From positions 372,001-436,000 of the forward strand of contig JH720293.1 of NCBI GenBank assembly GCA_000231825.2: DNA of 64,000 nucleotides, in the 5' to 3' direction. Below are positions 22,996-34,700 of this stretch, piece by piece. The stretch comes from Tetrahymena elliotti 4EA (Eukaryota; Ciliophora; Oligohymenophorea; Hymenostomatida; Tetrahymenidae). The position numbers and the translations under genes were made by a program. The notes under the pieces were generated by a model, which was not told the origin of the DNA, did no database searches, and saw only the letters and a program-made list of their open reading frames with translations. Numbering within the stretch: the stretch's first letter is position 1; each line of letters starts with the position of its first letter.

Positions 22996-25900
22996 ATGCA
23001 AAGTATAAACTATTTTAATGTTTAAAATGGCATAAGGGAAGACTTTAAAGGTTAAACTTTTTAAAATAAAAATCAATCATCAAAATTAACTTATACTTTA
23101 GGAAAATTAAATAGGATCAACCATAATTTGTAATTAGATTAATTCGGTGATAAACAAACTAAGATTTGATTTTACTTTCTTTAAATTAATTAAGTTAAGA
23201 AGAAAATATTGTCAAAAAAAGAGCATAGCAAAATAATTATAAAAATTAAAATAGTTAACAAATAATTTTATAGAAAATAGATAGTAATAAAAAAGCGAAG
23301 TATAATTATTTTATTCAGTAATACCTAATACACACATCTCCTTTAAAGCAATAGTCATTAAGTAGCTAAATAATACCTCTTAGTATGATGAAAAAAACTG
23401 AATACACTGATTTAATTGAAAATAACATTGATAAGACCCTAATGGACGCTTTTAATTGTAAATTAATTTCAATCAATAAAAAAAATTAGATTTACTTGAC
23501 TAAAACAACTTAATACCTTTATTTTATCATTACCTAAAGCTTGAATTCTTATAAATCATACATTTCTATTGGCTTTTTCCTTTTTAGCTTAGCAATTTAT
23601 CAATAAAATATCATTTCATTCTAATCATAATTCGTTTTTATAAATTATTAAAGAAAATCATTTGGCAACAAGCTATTAGCAATAAAAAATGTATGGATAT
23701 ATGGGAGGAGATATGGCCCCTCCTTAGCAATAGTATTTATTAAAAGGTAACTCATACCCTATGCAAAATTATTATCAAATGTAAAATCCTGTTTAGCTTA
23801 ACTATCCTTCTTAAATGTATTAGTATCCTCCTTAAAATATTCAATAAATGCCTATTCCAAACTAGTTTGGTGGAATGCCCTAAGTTAATAATGGTTATTA
23901 TTAGCAGTAAAAAATTTAATAAGATCTTTTATGTAGAGTGTAACTAATTCCATCATATTTTATAAATAGGTAAATTAGAAAGTAACCATTTATTGACACT
24001 TCTAATCAGTTTGGTGACGAAAGTAATTAACTAGTTTATTAAATTAACTTCTCTAATAAGAATAACTTTTAGGTTTTATATTAGATTATTTTTAGAATAA
24101 ATATAACAAAAAATTTTGAAAAGTTATTGCAACCATTTTTCTTAAACAAAGTTAATTTGAAAAAAAGGATAAAACGTGTTTTAATTGATTAAACCTACAG
24201 ATATAAAATATATAATATTTTTAATTAAGCAAAATAAATTACTTTAAACCCTAAATATACTTGCATAATTTTTTTAATTACTTTAAATAATTTCTAAAAT
24301 GATTATTTAAAATAAATAGTTATGTCTCCTCTAGCTTAATAGTAATAATAGTCCTAATAGCAACTTTAGTAATTGTAGATGAATCCATACATAGACTCTA
24401 ACCCAAAATTACACTAAGATGCTATTTAGATTATAGGATATCCATAAAATTAAAATATTATAGAATAACTCAAGTTATCATAGCAGAACTGCCCTATTTG
24501 CAAAAAATGTAAATAAATGAACAAAAATGGTATTGAAATAAAAATAATCTTTTTTTAATAATCAACAGTTATAAGTTTGAAAAATGATGATTTCTAAGTA
24601 TTCAAAGTAGGTTAGATTTAAAAGAGTTATGTTATTCACACTAATTGTTACTAAGGATATTAGACAACATAAAATAACATTTAGTTTATTACCAAAAGTA
24701 TTCAACATGTTTAAACTGACAATTAATTCTACAATTTTGATGAATCTTAAAAATTTAAAACTACTAAATTTGTTCCTGCTTCATTTGATTTTTACCACCC
24801 TGTTTCAAACCAAAAGCTTTTTAGATTAGAAAAATTCATACCAATTTACTTTGGAGTAAGATTTAAATAACATAATCCTCTTTAAATATGCTAATTTTTT
24901 TTTATAATTAGAATGAATAAAGTGCCTATTGGAAAATGAATAACTAAAATTCAGAATTCTTTGAAACTCAACAAGTAGCTTTACCATTTTTGAGATCTAG
25001 ATGCATTCTAACACTCCATTTTGATAAAGTAAAATCAATTAGTTTTACAAAACGAGCTTAAATTTTAATTTTAACTAGGAAATTCATACATTTGAATTTT
25101 AATGGGATTTTGTGAGTGCAGTAGAAAGATATTAACCCTTTGAGATGAAAATTGTAATTAAATAAATAACTTAAAGAATTAACTGTAAATTAAATTGTTT
25201 ATTAAACATAGGAATAAAATGGAAATTTAATATAAATTGGTGCACAGTTTGTAAATTATGAGTAATGCTCAAGTTAAGTTTAGTCTGTCTTTTAAAATCT
25301 AAGCTAGTAAAATGCTGTTTTATTAGATTTTTAGTATATGAATATAAAACTTCCTCTTAAATCAAATGAAAATCCATCTGGATAAAACACACCTTTAAAC
25401 GACTAAAGAAGACTTAATAAGAGTTCATGTAAATACTTATTTAAATTAATATATTATCAATGATATTTCTTAATAAAGTTAATCCTTAGATCTAAGTTAA
25501 CTCTCCTGTGCATGATAAATAAAAAAAATAAATATTCCTTAAGAACTATCCTAACTCTGTGGATACTTCAATGACTTACTCTCCTAAAAATGTTCCTACT
25601 AACCCTAAAGATTTCCAAGAAGATCTAAATAATAGTAATTTTATTCCTACTGACACCAATGACTGTAAGCAATTATAAAATAAAAATATCAAAAACTTTT
25701 AAATAAATATTTATAAATGAATAACTAGATTAATCTAATCCAGGTGAAGAATTTTCTGATATTAAATCATATAAAGATATCCAAGGTACTATTCTCAATT
25801 TAGCTAAAACTAATGGAGGAAGTCATTAACTTTAGAGATTCTTTCATCAGTGCTAAGGATGTGAAATAGATTCTGTTATTGATGAAATTTATGAAGAATT

Positions 25901-27267
25901 ACCAAATATTGTTACTGATTCTTATGCAAATTATATGTTTTAATCTTTAATATAAGTTTGTTCTATTGATTAGAGAAAAAAAATTCTCTAAAAAGTAAAT
26001 TATTCAAACTATTCTTCTAATTCACTCATTAATGTAAATTGAAAAAAAGGTTTCTAGTCATATTGCTGTACTAGTTAATGATAAGAAAGGAACTCATTCT
26101 CTCCAAACACTTATCTCTTTGATTAATTTAGATGAAGAAATCGACTTAATTATGAATAATATAGAAAACAAAATTACTGAACTTTCTTAAGTAATTATCA
26201 TTCAGACTAATATATTATCTAAATTTTTTTTATAATTCATTAAAAGCACAACAATGCAACTCATTTTATTTAAAAAATTATTGGCTGTTTCCCTTTGAAA
26301 AATTTACAATGCATTTATGATACAATTATTAAAGATATTGTTAAGTTTGGAAATAATTAGCACTCTCTTTGTGTGGTAACAAACATATCAATAAAAAGAA
26401 ACTCTAAATATTAATTTCAATTATTTTTTAAATTAGTTAAAAGCTATGATGACTAAGTTAAAAGGAGATCCTAAATCGGAGGTTATAGTTGAATTATTAG
26501 TTTAATTTAATGATGAGCTTATACAAAACCCATTTGGAAATTATGCAATTCAGCATGCATATGAAGTATTAGATTTATTTTTTGTTGAAATTAAATATAA
26601 AAATTTGTAAAATGATAATAAATTAGTGCTACGAAGAATAAATGTGTGAAAAAATTACAGTGAAGATACTTGAAAAATTATAACATTTCTCAATTTAAAA
26701 GTATTCTTCTAATGTTATTGAGAAATGCATATCAACATATTGCTAAGTAAAATATCTGATTTTTTCATAATAAAATAATTAAACTAATCTTTAAATTAGG
26801 ATTTCTACAAAAGAGCAATTTAAGTAATTATATCAAGGGGATGCATTGCTGAGTTTATGAAAATATAATATGGAAATTTTATTTTACAAAGATTGCTTAT
26901 CCTTAGTAATAATAAGCCTGAATATAAGGATTTGGTCAATGCTATCAAAAATAATATAAATAATATCCATTAAACAAAATTCAAAAGTAAATGGTAAACT
27001 TTTATAGAATAAAATATTCAAGCTTCTTAAATTGGCTTTACTGCTGATTCTCCTTCTTCAGCTAAGCATCATAGCAATACTCCAACATCTCATTAAGCTG
27101 GTTAATCATATTTTGGAGCTCATAGAGTGAATAAAAATAACTCATTCCATGTAGAAAAAAAGAGTACATTCTCAGATAGTTTATAAAATAATGATTCAAA
27201 TGATGAAGGATTTGAACCAAAAGAAATATAGTAAAACAGATTTAAAAGTAAATTCAAAAACTAATGA
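22996..27267 (+). CDS. Pumilio/PUF-family RNA-binding protein
   Basis: The 3' two kilobases encode a PUF domain in at least seven short exons with good GT/AG borders. Helix motifs recognised in order: ANYMFQSL, GTHSLQTL, ATHFIQKI, NQHSLCV, GNYAIQHA, SSNVIEKC, GNFILQRL. The last three base-contact triplets (N-Y-Q, S-N-E, N-F-Q) match the family code U, G, U, so a 5'-UGU core in target 3' UTRs is predicted. PUF proteins repress or localise mRNAs. The N-terminal half is long and unusual: Gln/Pro/Tyr-rich stretches near 23689, then a folded-looking part (24322-25330) with CPICKK and later Cys that I do not recognise. Frames and phases connect from an ATG at 22996, but the N-terminal exons are less certain and could belong to another transcript. 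A Ser/Asn-rich tail ends at TGA 27265-27267. Confidence 0.85.
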
Positions 27268-27755
27268 TTTGCTTGATTAATCTTTCAAATAAATTTGAAA
27301 TAGATTATCAATCAGCAAAATAGTGTAAAGAAAGTATACAATTAAAAATAACAACTTACTAAATAAAAATAAACATTACCAAAAACTTATAATATTTAAT
27401 TAAAGTATAATTTTATAATAACTTCAATAAATAACTATTTTTTATTCTTTTTGTCACATATTAATTTTATTCATTCATTTATTTTCTCAATAGTTTATTT
27501 TTATTTTTTTTCCAATAAATCTCATTTAAATTTTTCTTCTTTAAAGAAATATGATTTATATATTTCTATCATTTTTAATTTATTATCTTTAATTTTTTCA
27601 AAATAAGGCTCTAAATGTTAGTTTAAATTTTATTTGTCTTAAACTAAATTAATTTTCTCTATCATTTACATCTCATCTCACCTATTCTTAAATATTAATC
27701 TCAAAACAAAATTAAATCTCAAATTTGTTTTTGAAATTAATATTAAAAAATAAAT
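27268..27755. other. 3' flank of PUF gene up to the gap
   Basis: A/T-rich non-coding DNA, with T-rich sequence on the plus strand approaching the run of N. No gene seen; it ends because the sequence is unknown. Confidence 0.5.
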
Positions 27756-28125
27756 NNNNNNNNNNNNNNNNNNNNNNNNNNNNNNNNNNNNNNNNNNNNN
27801 NNNNNNNNNNNNNNNNNNNNNNNNNNNNNNNNNNNNNNNNNNNNNNNNNNNNNNNNNNNNNNNNNNNNNNNNNNNNNNNNNNNNNNNNNNNNNNNNNNNN
27901 NNNNNNNNNNNNNNNNNNNNNNNNNNNNNNNNNNNNNNNNNNNNNNNNNNNNNNNNNNNNNNNNNNNNNNNNNNNNNNNNNNNNNNNNNNNNNNNNNNNN
28001 NNNNNNNNNNNNNNNNNNNNNNNNNNNNNNNNNNNNNNNNNNNNNNNNNNNNNNNNNNNNNNNNNNNNNNNNNNNNNNNNNNNNNNNNNNNNNNNNNNNN
28101 NNNNNNNNNNNNNNNNNNNNNNNNN
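27756..28125. other. assembly gap (370 N)
   Basis: An uninterrupted run of 370 undetermined bases. The apparent long ORFs spanning it on both strands are artefacts of translating N. Whatever joins the PUF 3' flank to the Bro-N-like fragment is hidden here, and the true length may differ from 370. Confidence 0.98.
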
Positions 28126-28225
28126 AATAGAATTGATAAAAAATATAAGATAAAGAGTAAATACAAATGATAAAGAGATAAAATTATAAAATTAAAGTAT
28201 CAAAAAAAAAAATTTTTAAATGTAG

Positions 28226-28405
28226 GTATTACATTTCATCTTCAACAACACTGAATTAAAAATTTATGGTACTGTCAATGAACTACTATTTGTTGTAAAT
28301 GATGTTTGCAATGTTATTGGTGTGAAGAAAGATTCTGAGTAAAAATACTCCATCATATTCTGTTATTTGACTTTAATGAACAAAAATATAAATTTAAAGA
28401 TTTGA
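28226..28405 (+). pseudogene. Bro-N domain fragment
   Basis: A splice-acceptor-like TGTAG (28221-28225) is followed by about 59 codons in one frame ending at TGA 28403-28405. The start resembles the Bro-N/antirepressor domain found in viral, phage and some protist proteins: IFNNTELKIYGTVNE, then LLFVVNDVCNVIGVKK, echoing F-x-F-N-G-x-x-I-R-V and W-F-V-A-x-D-V-C-x-x-L-G-x-K. After KDSEQKYS the similarity fades into Asn/Ile/Lys-rich sequence and stops. I see no start codon in reach, and the assembly gap ends 100 bases upstream. It may be an exon of a gene whose first part is in the gap, or a decayed fragment. The family match rests on about 40 residues, so it is provisional. Confidence 0.45.
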
Positions 28406-29677
28406 ATAAATTTTAAAAAATTGATTAGCAAAATTATATGTTCATTATATTTTATTTAAAAAGTGAAAAAAACGTAAATGATTTATGAAGTAGAGTAAAG
28501 TCATATTTACAAAATAAAATAAGTTGAAATTTTAAATAAGTTATGTACTTGATATCAGAAAGTTCAGTTCTTTAAAAATAATAGAATAAAATAACTTATT
28601 TTTACATTAGAGAAAATATAAAAGCATCTATTAAGTGTTTTTATAGAAATGAAACTGTAATAAATTTCCTTCTATTTACTAAAGAAATAAAGAAATAGAA
28701 AATTAAGATTAAATATTTATTTCATACAAGTAGGAACAAATTTAATCTAAATATTTAATAAAATCTATCTATTATAAAAGATAATTAAACCAAATAAAAA
28801 TTCTAATTGATCTATTATGAGAGAAGTTATGATGATAATTGAAGAAAGCTAGAAAATCAATTATAAAAAGTAAAAAAAGCATAGAATGACACATCAACCA
28901 GAAAAGTGAATTAGAATCGAATTTTAATTCTTAGATTAGGTTACAAAAATTTAAAAAAGATTAAAAATTAAAGTGAGATAATACTATTTAATTATTAAAT
29001 TTAGAATTTATATGAACTGTTTGTAAATTTGATAGCAATTTTATGTAGAAAAGATGTGAATAATATTTGTTCTGTCATTAAAAAAATATTAAAGACAATA
29101 GAAAATAAATTTTGATTTGAGAAGATTCTTTTTTTATAAATAGAAGAGGATTTTAATTAAATTATATTTTACCAATTAAATGTATCAAAATATATAATAA
29201 CATGAATAAGGGTTAGACAATTAATTAATTAATTTAGTTAGATTGATAGATAGATAGGTTGTTTGATAGGTTGGTTAGCTGGTTTATAGGTAGGTAGGTA
29301 CTTTGATTATAAATGAAATAGATTGAAGTTTAAGTGTTTGGAAGTAAATAATAGTGAAAGTAAAAGTAATACAGGTTTCTTGCAGTAAATATTATTAAAA
29401 TGAGGGGATGAGAATGAATATGCATTAATTTATTAAATATGTGTTAAAGGGTCTATTTAATTAACTATTATAATTATTATTAAGGTTTATTGTATATGTG
29501 TTTGGTTGAATTATTTATTGATTATAGAGTTTGCTATTATGTTTTTTTGTTTTATTGTATTGATGAATGAATGAAGATCAGAATTGAAAGTTTTGTTTAG
29601 GTATTTTGTTCTTACTAAATTTAATTTTATGGCTTGATAATCAATCATTTGTGTAGTGTTTTGGTTGGTGACTTTTT
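28406..29677. other. gene-poor stretch with simple repeats
   Basis: No sustained frame. A tiny open frame at 28817 encodes about 30 charged residues and may be debris of the Bro-N fragment. Near 29220-29310 lies a microsatellite-like patch, entered separately. The stretch ends at the 3' end of the cyclin gene. Confidence 0.5.
29220..29312. repeat. degenerate tetranucleotide repeat (TTAA/GATA/GGTT/GGTA)
   Basis: A patch reading as successive short tetramer runs: TTAATTAATTAATT, then GATAGATAGATAGG, then GGTTGGTT and GGTAGGTAGGTA. The purine-biased GATA/GGTA part is one of the more G-rich non-coding patches in the window. It is typical slippage-born simple sequence. Confidence 0.8.
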
Positions 29678-31717
29678 TCAGTTATTTCCTCTTTTTTGTT
29701 AAAGTTTTTATTAGGCTGAAGATGGTGAAGTACTAATTTACTGGATATCAGCACTGAATTTTCTTAAATTATTCAAGTTAGGATATTATCTTTCAAAACT
29801 TCTGGCAAGATTAAGTAAAAGAGTGGAAGCCTTAAGAATTTCCTCATTATTTAAACTTAATATTTGTATGACTTATTATATGAGAGCAACAAGGTTGAAT
29901 TCATTGTACATTTATTAAAGGATTTTAAATGAGACATAGATAATTGCTCCAGCAATAGTAGTTTGATTATGGTTATTAATAATAGAATATTCATGTGAGA
30001 CCATTTTTGCTAAGTAGATGCACATTTTACGGAAGAAGGTAAGATGAGTATCTAATAAATGTTCTTCTAAATTTAATTTTTGAACTGTCACAGCCATAAA
30101 ATCAAGAATAGTGGGAGAACTTAAATCAAAGTCAATAGAGGCCAAGATTTCTTATTCTCTTTACTTGATATCTGAAATAGACAATTTTTTATGGCCAATC
30201 TTTTCATAAAAGGTTTAGAGACGGAGAGGGTATATTTCTTCATATTTGCAAGCGATAAACATGCAAGTAACACCTGTTAAGTGCAAATCTTGAGGAGTCA
30301 ATTATCTAATTAATAAGAAAAATACTTTTTAGACATATTTAAGATATAGAAAGGAGAAAATTTCTATTTAGTAATTATCAGTGTTAATTACTTTTATGGA
30401 AAATTGGGAGGGAGGGAGGAAATGTGCATAAAAAAAATCCAAAAAAGCATTGAAAATTTTTAAATTTCTAAATTTTTAATAAATTAGCGTTTTTGTAAAA
30501 TTTTTATGGAAGAAATCGATATCTGTGATGTAATTTATTCATTTTGAATTAGAAATGTGACGAATTTTCAAAATATTAGAATTGAAATTGCGCAAAGTTA
30601 TAGCTTTTATGTATTTCATATTTAATTACTAAGTAAATTTATTATTCAGAAAATATTTTTTTTAAATTAATTCTAAGTAAGTAAGTACCTTTGTGAATTT
30701 TAGAAAAAGGCATCCATGTATTGAACAGCTAAGAAGAAAGTTTAATCTGAGCATCCATAACTAGTTGTTACTTCAATCATCCAGTCAATCATTTTTGCTC
30801 TTATCTCTGGGGTTATTGAGTGGTTTTTCAAGAAATCACTTGGAGATTTTTGGCTCTATTAAATTATTAAATAAATTTATAGCAATCATTTATTTATTTA
30901 TAAATTTGATGCAAAGATTTATTGGAGATTGATTTGATTCTATTTTTATAGATTTTTTTCAAATTTAAAAAATCTAAGACAAGCAATTGCATTTCTTAAA
31001 AGAAGTATAGTTAAGGACAATAAACAAGCTGATATAAGATAATAGTGTTTATATTTACTTTCTTATCCAAAGAAAATTTTAATTAATTAAAAAGTCATGT
31101 TATCTATTTAATAATTTGGCGAAGTATACCAGTACTAAACAAATGCGAAATTCAAAAATTTGGGGAGAATAAATTGAAATATAAAGTGTTAATTAAATAG
31201 TAAAATAATTAACAATAGAAAATAAGTTATCGGGAATGCTTATTTGCTTCATTGCATCAAAATGGGATAATTAAGTAGATAAATGAAATTAATTATTTAC
31301 ATCGATCATAGAAGAAATTATTCTAGATGAGTAAGCTTCCTCGTTTGAAATGCTCTTTTACAAGACTTAAATCTGTTAAAATCTTCTGCTGCTAAAGTAA
31401 TCAGAAAAAGAATTGCACTCTGATTTTCTTGTATTTATTTCTTATTACTATTCGGAGTTACCCTTTTACTTCAAATTATATTCATCTTCTATTTCCATAA
31501 GGTCTGCAGTAGGTAATTCATATTGAGGATTAACAATATTTATTTAGCAGTTGATAGCTTTCTTACGAAGGCATTCACCACCACGAATTCCAGCTGCACT
31601 TCTTTAAGCTAAAGAGTTGTTGTAGAACTTCTACTAAGCTGCAGCATGATTAGCGTTTTCATAAGTTAGATAGATTTATTCAGAGGGCATAGCTTATACT
31701 TAAAGTTAAGAATTCAT
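29678..31717 (-). CDS. cyclin (A/B-like, two cyclin folds)
   Basis: Three exons on the minus strand (31717-31301, 30855-30689, 30305-29678) with introns of 445 and 383 nt give 403 residues; phases 0 and 2 agree. The N-terminal ~120 residues are Gln/Asn rich with no evident destruction box. The first cyclin fold has RAKMIDWMIEVTTSYG (the MRAILVDWL element), TFFLAVQYMDAFF and IACKYEEIYP, keeping the Arg, Asp, Lys and Glu used to contact the Cdk. The C-terminal fold follows (IDFDLSSPTILDFM, then LAKMVSHEYSI and AGAIIYVSFKIL). The spacing fits an A/B-type cell-cycle cyclin, one of an expanded ciliate set. Which Cdk and cell-cycle stage it serves cannot be read from sequence. Confidence 0.92.
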
Positions 31718-34700
31718 TTTAATTTAGAGAAGGGTTATTATGAGATATTGTATTATTAAGATTGGTTATGATATTTTATATGTTGGTTGATATCTAAAAA
31801 TATTAAAGCCTTGTCAAATGGATAAAGAAAGACAATAACTTATTTATTAATATTATATTATTAATTTTTTTGTTAGGTTTTGGTTTTTTGATTTTTTATT
31901 AATAATTAATTATTATTGCAAGTAATTAAAACTCAATCTATGTTTTATATCTAAAATCAAATTATTAATTGAGTGAATGATCAATCAAAAGGCTGATTGA
32001 CCAATAAAAAATTATGCCTTATTAGCCGTACATTATAAACTAAGATTATAAACAAATTGCGGAATAAACTACTCACTCGAAGTTAATATTCAAATTTAAA
32101 TGAAAGTATTTTCAAAACATGGTATTAATACAAAAAAATTCATCAAATTAATTGTATAGAAAAATGTTTCAAAATTAACAAGGTGTATTCCCAACAAACT
32201 AGGTTTTTATATCAAAATCTATTTCAAGTAAATAGTTGAATGCATTTAATATCACACATTTAATATATAAATATGTTTTACATAAAGGTAGTAGAAATTA
32301 AAAAAGATCTATTACATTATTAATCAAGCAATTTTTAGTTTATTAATTTTATAAATGCCTAAAAATGGGTTTTAAATAATTCGCGCAATACCATTAAATT
32401 AAATTAAATCTAACTCCTATGATATATTTTAATTAATAAGATCGTGTTCATCATATTTATTCAACATATTAAGCTTTTTGGTATGTTTTACATCAATTTT
32501 ACACTGTTTTCTGCTAAATTGCAACATTTTCATTGATTTTTGAAATGACCCCTTTCTCCTTTGAAATCAAAAATTTATTAAAATTATAATGACAAATATT
32601 TAAATTTTGGATTGAGCTTGGGGAAACAAAATTTAATTATGAATAAACATCTCATATCTATTTTCACTAAAGCCCATAATAAAAATTTTAATTTCCGATA
32701 TTTTCTGTCTTTTTAATACCACAAAAATAAAGGTAATACTGTGGTTATTGATTTTACCTAAAATAGCTATATATTATTTTTTAATATCCTTTCTCATCTC
32801 TTTTATTACTAATATATAGGATGAAAAATAATTTATTTTAATTTGCTAAATTCAAGAATTACAATATATATTTTCAAATACTCTTTTCCAAAAGAGATCT
32901 ATTTTCATTTGAAATAATTATAAAATACTTAACATTCAAATATCTAGAGATCAATCATATCTTAATTTTTGATGAGAAAAAATTTCATAATATTTGATTC
33001 ATTAAAGTGTTCATTCAAATTTTTTTATTTGAATTAAATAAGAATAAATAACCAAAATATCAAAACAATTAGTTTTATTAAAATTAAAAAACATGTTGCA
33101 CAGCCTCTATTCACATTTAATAATAACATATTCGATTATGCTTGTAATCTTTGCTATTAAATGATAGTCCTTTGTTTAATACTAAGTAAGGAGCAGAAAT
33201 GAGAAAGAAAAACTCAGTAATAGGTTGATGAATAATATCAAGTATTTGAATGTAATTAAGTAAATTAAATTAGGAGTATTTCGTTTTGGGGTCAATATTT
33301 GAGATGAACAGTATGAGTGTAATTAGTATATATTTGAATGAAAGATCTATTGTGGATTTAACAGAAATATTTGAATGAATTTATGTATTTACTTGTTTAT
33401 CAATTCGACAAATAAAATTTATCCAATATTATTTCCCCACCTATATATAGCATATTTGCATAAATTGAAATATGGTTTATAACTCCTGACTGATGTGTAT
33501 AATCGAATATTTTATAATATTAAAAAAGTATATCAATTTAAATTCTAAATGGTGTAATATATTTAAAATAATAGAATTAGGCCATTTGAAACAAATCAAT
33601 AGAAATGCCCAGAATAGGAATATTAGAGTGAGAGCTTGTATAATTATAGATTAGACTTTTTTCCAAATATTTGAATCAAATGATATTCATGTTAAATGTA
33701 AATACAATGAATCAAAAATCTTAGAAAAACGGAATATATATAATGAAAGGATTTGTATTTTATTATGATATTTCCAATAAATAAAAAGAATGGACTACTT
33801 ATTTATTTTTACTGAATAATTTGAGTGAAATTAATCACTGTAAATTTGCCTTTTTTGATAAAAGCATAATATTTATCAAAAAGATATACCAAAATATCCT
33901 TTCTACTATCACAACAAATAACTATTAAAAAATCTATTACAATTCAAAGTATTCAATAATTACGTATTCATAGTATGGATTATCTTAACGTTTAAATTCT
34001 TTATCTTCAAGTTATAATCTAAATACTTATCAGTTTGAATTTATTATAATTGATTTGTCTTAAATTGTTTTAAATTGTGTTGTTTTACCTTAAATTAAAA
34101 AGAATGGATATTAAAAGCAAAATTGGTTAGCTCTTTTGAATTTCTCATTGACATTTTTCCATCTTATATTCAAAAGATTGGCCATATGGTAAGCACTCGT
34201 ATGAATGCTGTTTAAGTTGAATAACTTACAAATATAAGCCATATCTATACTAAAAGCTTTTATTCTAGGTTGTATTTTGGAAATATTACCAAATAGTTTT
34301 CAAAACTAGTAGATACCAATTCATTTTCTTCATATATCAAAAAAACAATCATACCATGATGTTTAGGGAAGTAAAAGATAGTTGAATTAAGTATTAAAAT
34401 AGGATTAAAACATTTATAAATGGCATGTTACAAAAAATTATAAAAGTATTAAAGGTTGATCAAAAAATCTAGATTGTTCAAACTATTATAATAATTCAAA
34501 AATTTGCGATAATTTAATTTTAGAACGTTTAGAAAAATACGCGATTTTTTTCATCAAATATTTCAACTAATTATAAAAAATAAGAGATAAGACCCTAATA
34601 TAATTACTTAAATAATTCATCATATGATTTCTATTTTTTTCTACTTCTATTTTTTGTAACATTAATAGTGTTTGTAAATGAAAAATTTAAAGTTAATCAA

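Noticed and set aside
23689..23930. Independent gene starting at the strong ATG (MYGYMGG) near 23689
   Set aside because: The frame is continuous with exons on both sides in matching phase, so I treated it as part of the PUF gene; kept as an alternative start.
27678..28166. Long open frames on both strands across 27756-28125
   Set aside because: They consist almost entirely of untranslated N; the run is an assembly gap, not coding sequence.
33430..33490. Possible small RNA gene near a TATATATAGC box (33440-33455)
   Set aside because: No tRNA arms, no box A/B pair, no 5S or snRNA core could be read nearby; a TATA-like string is uninformative in such A/T-rich DNA.
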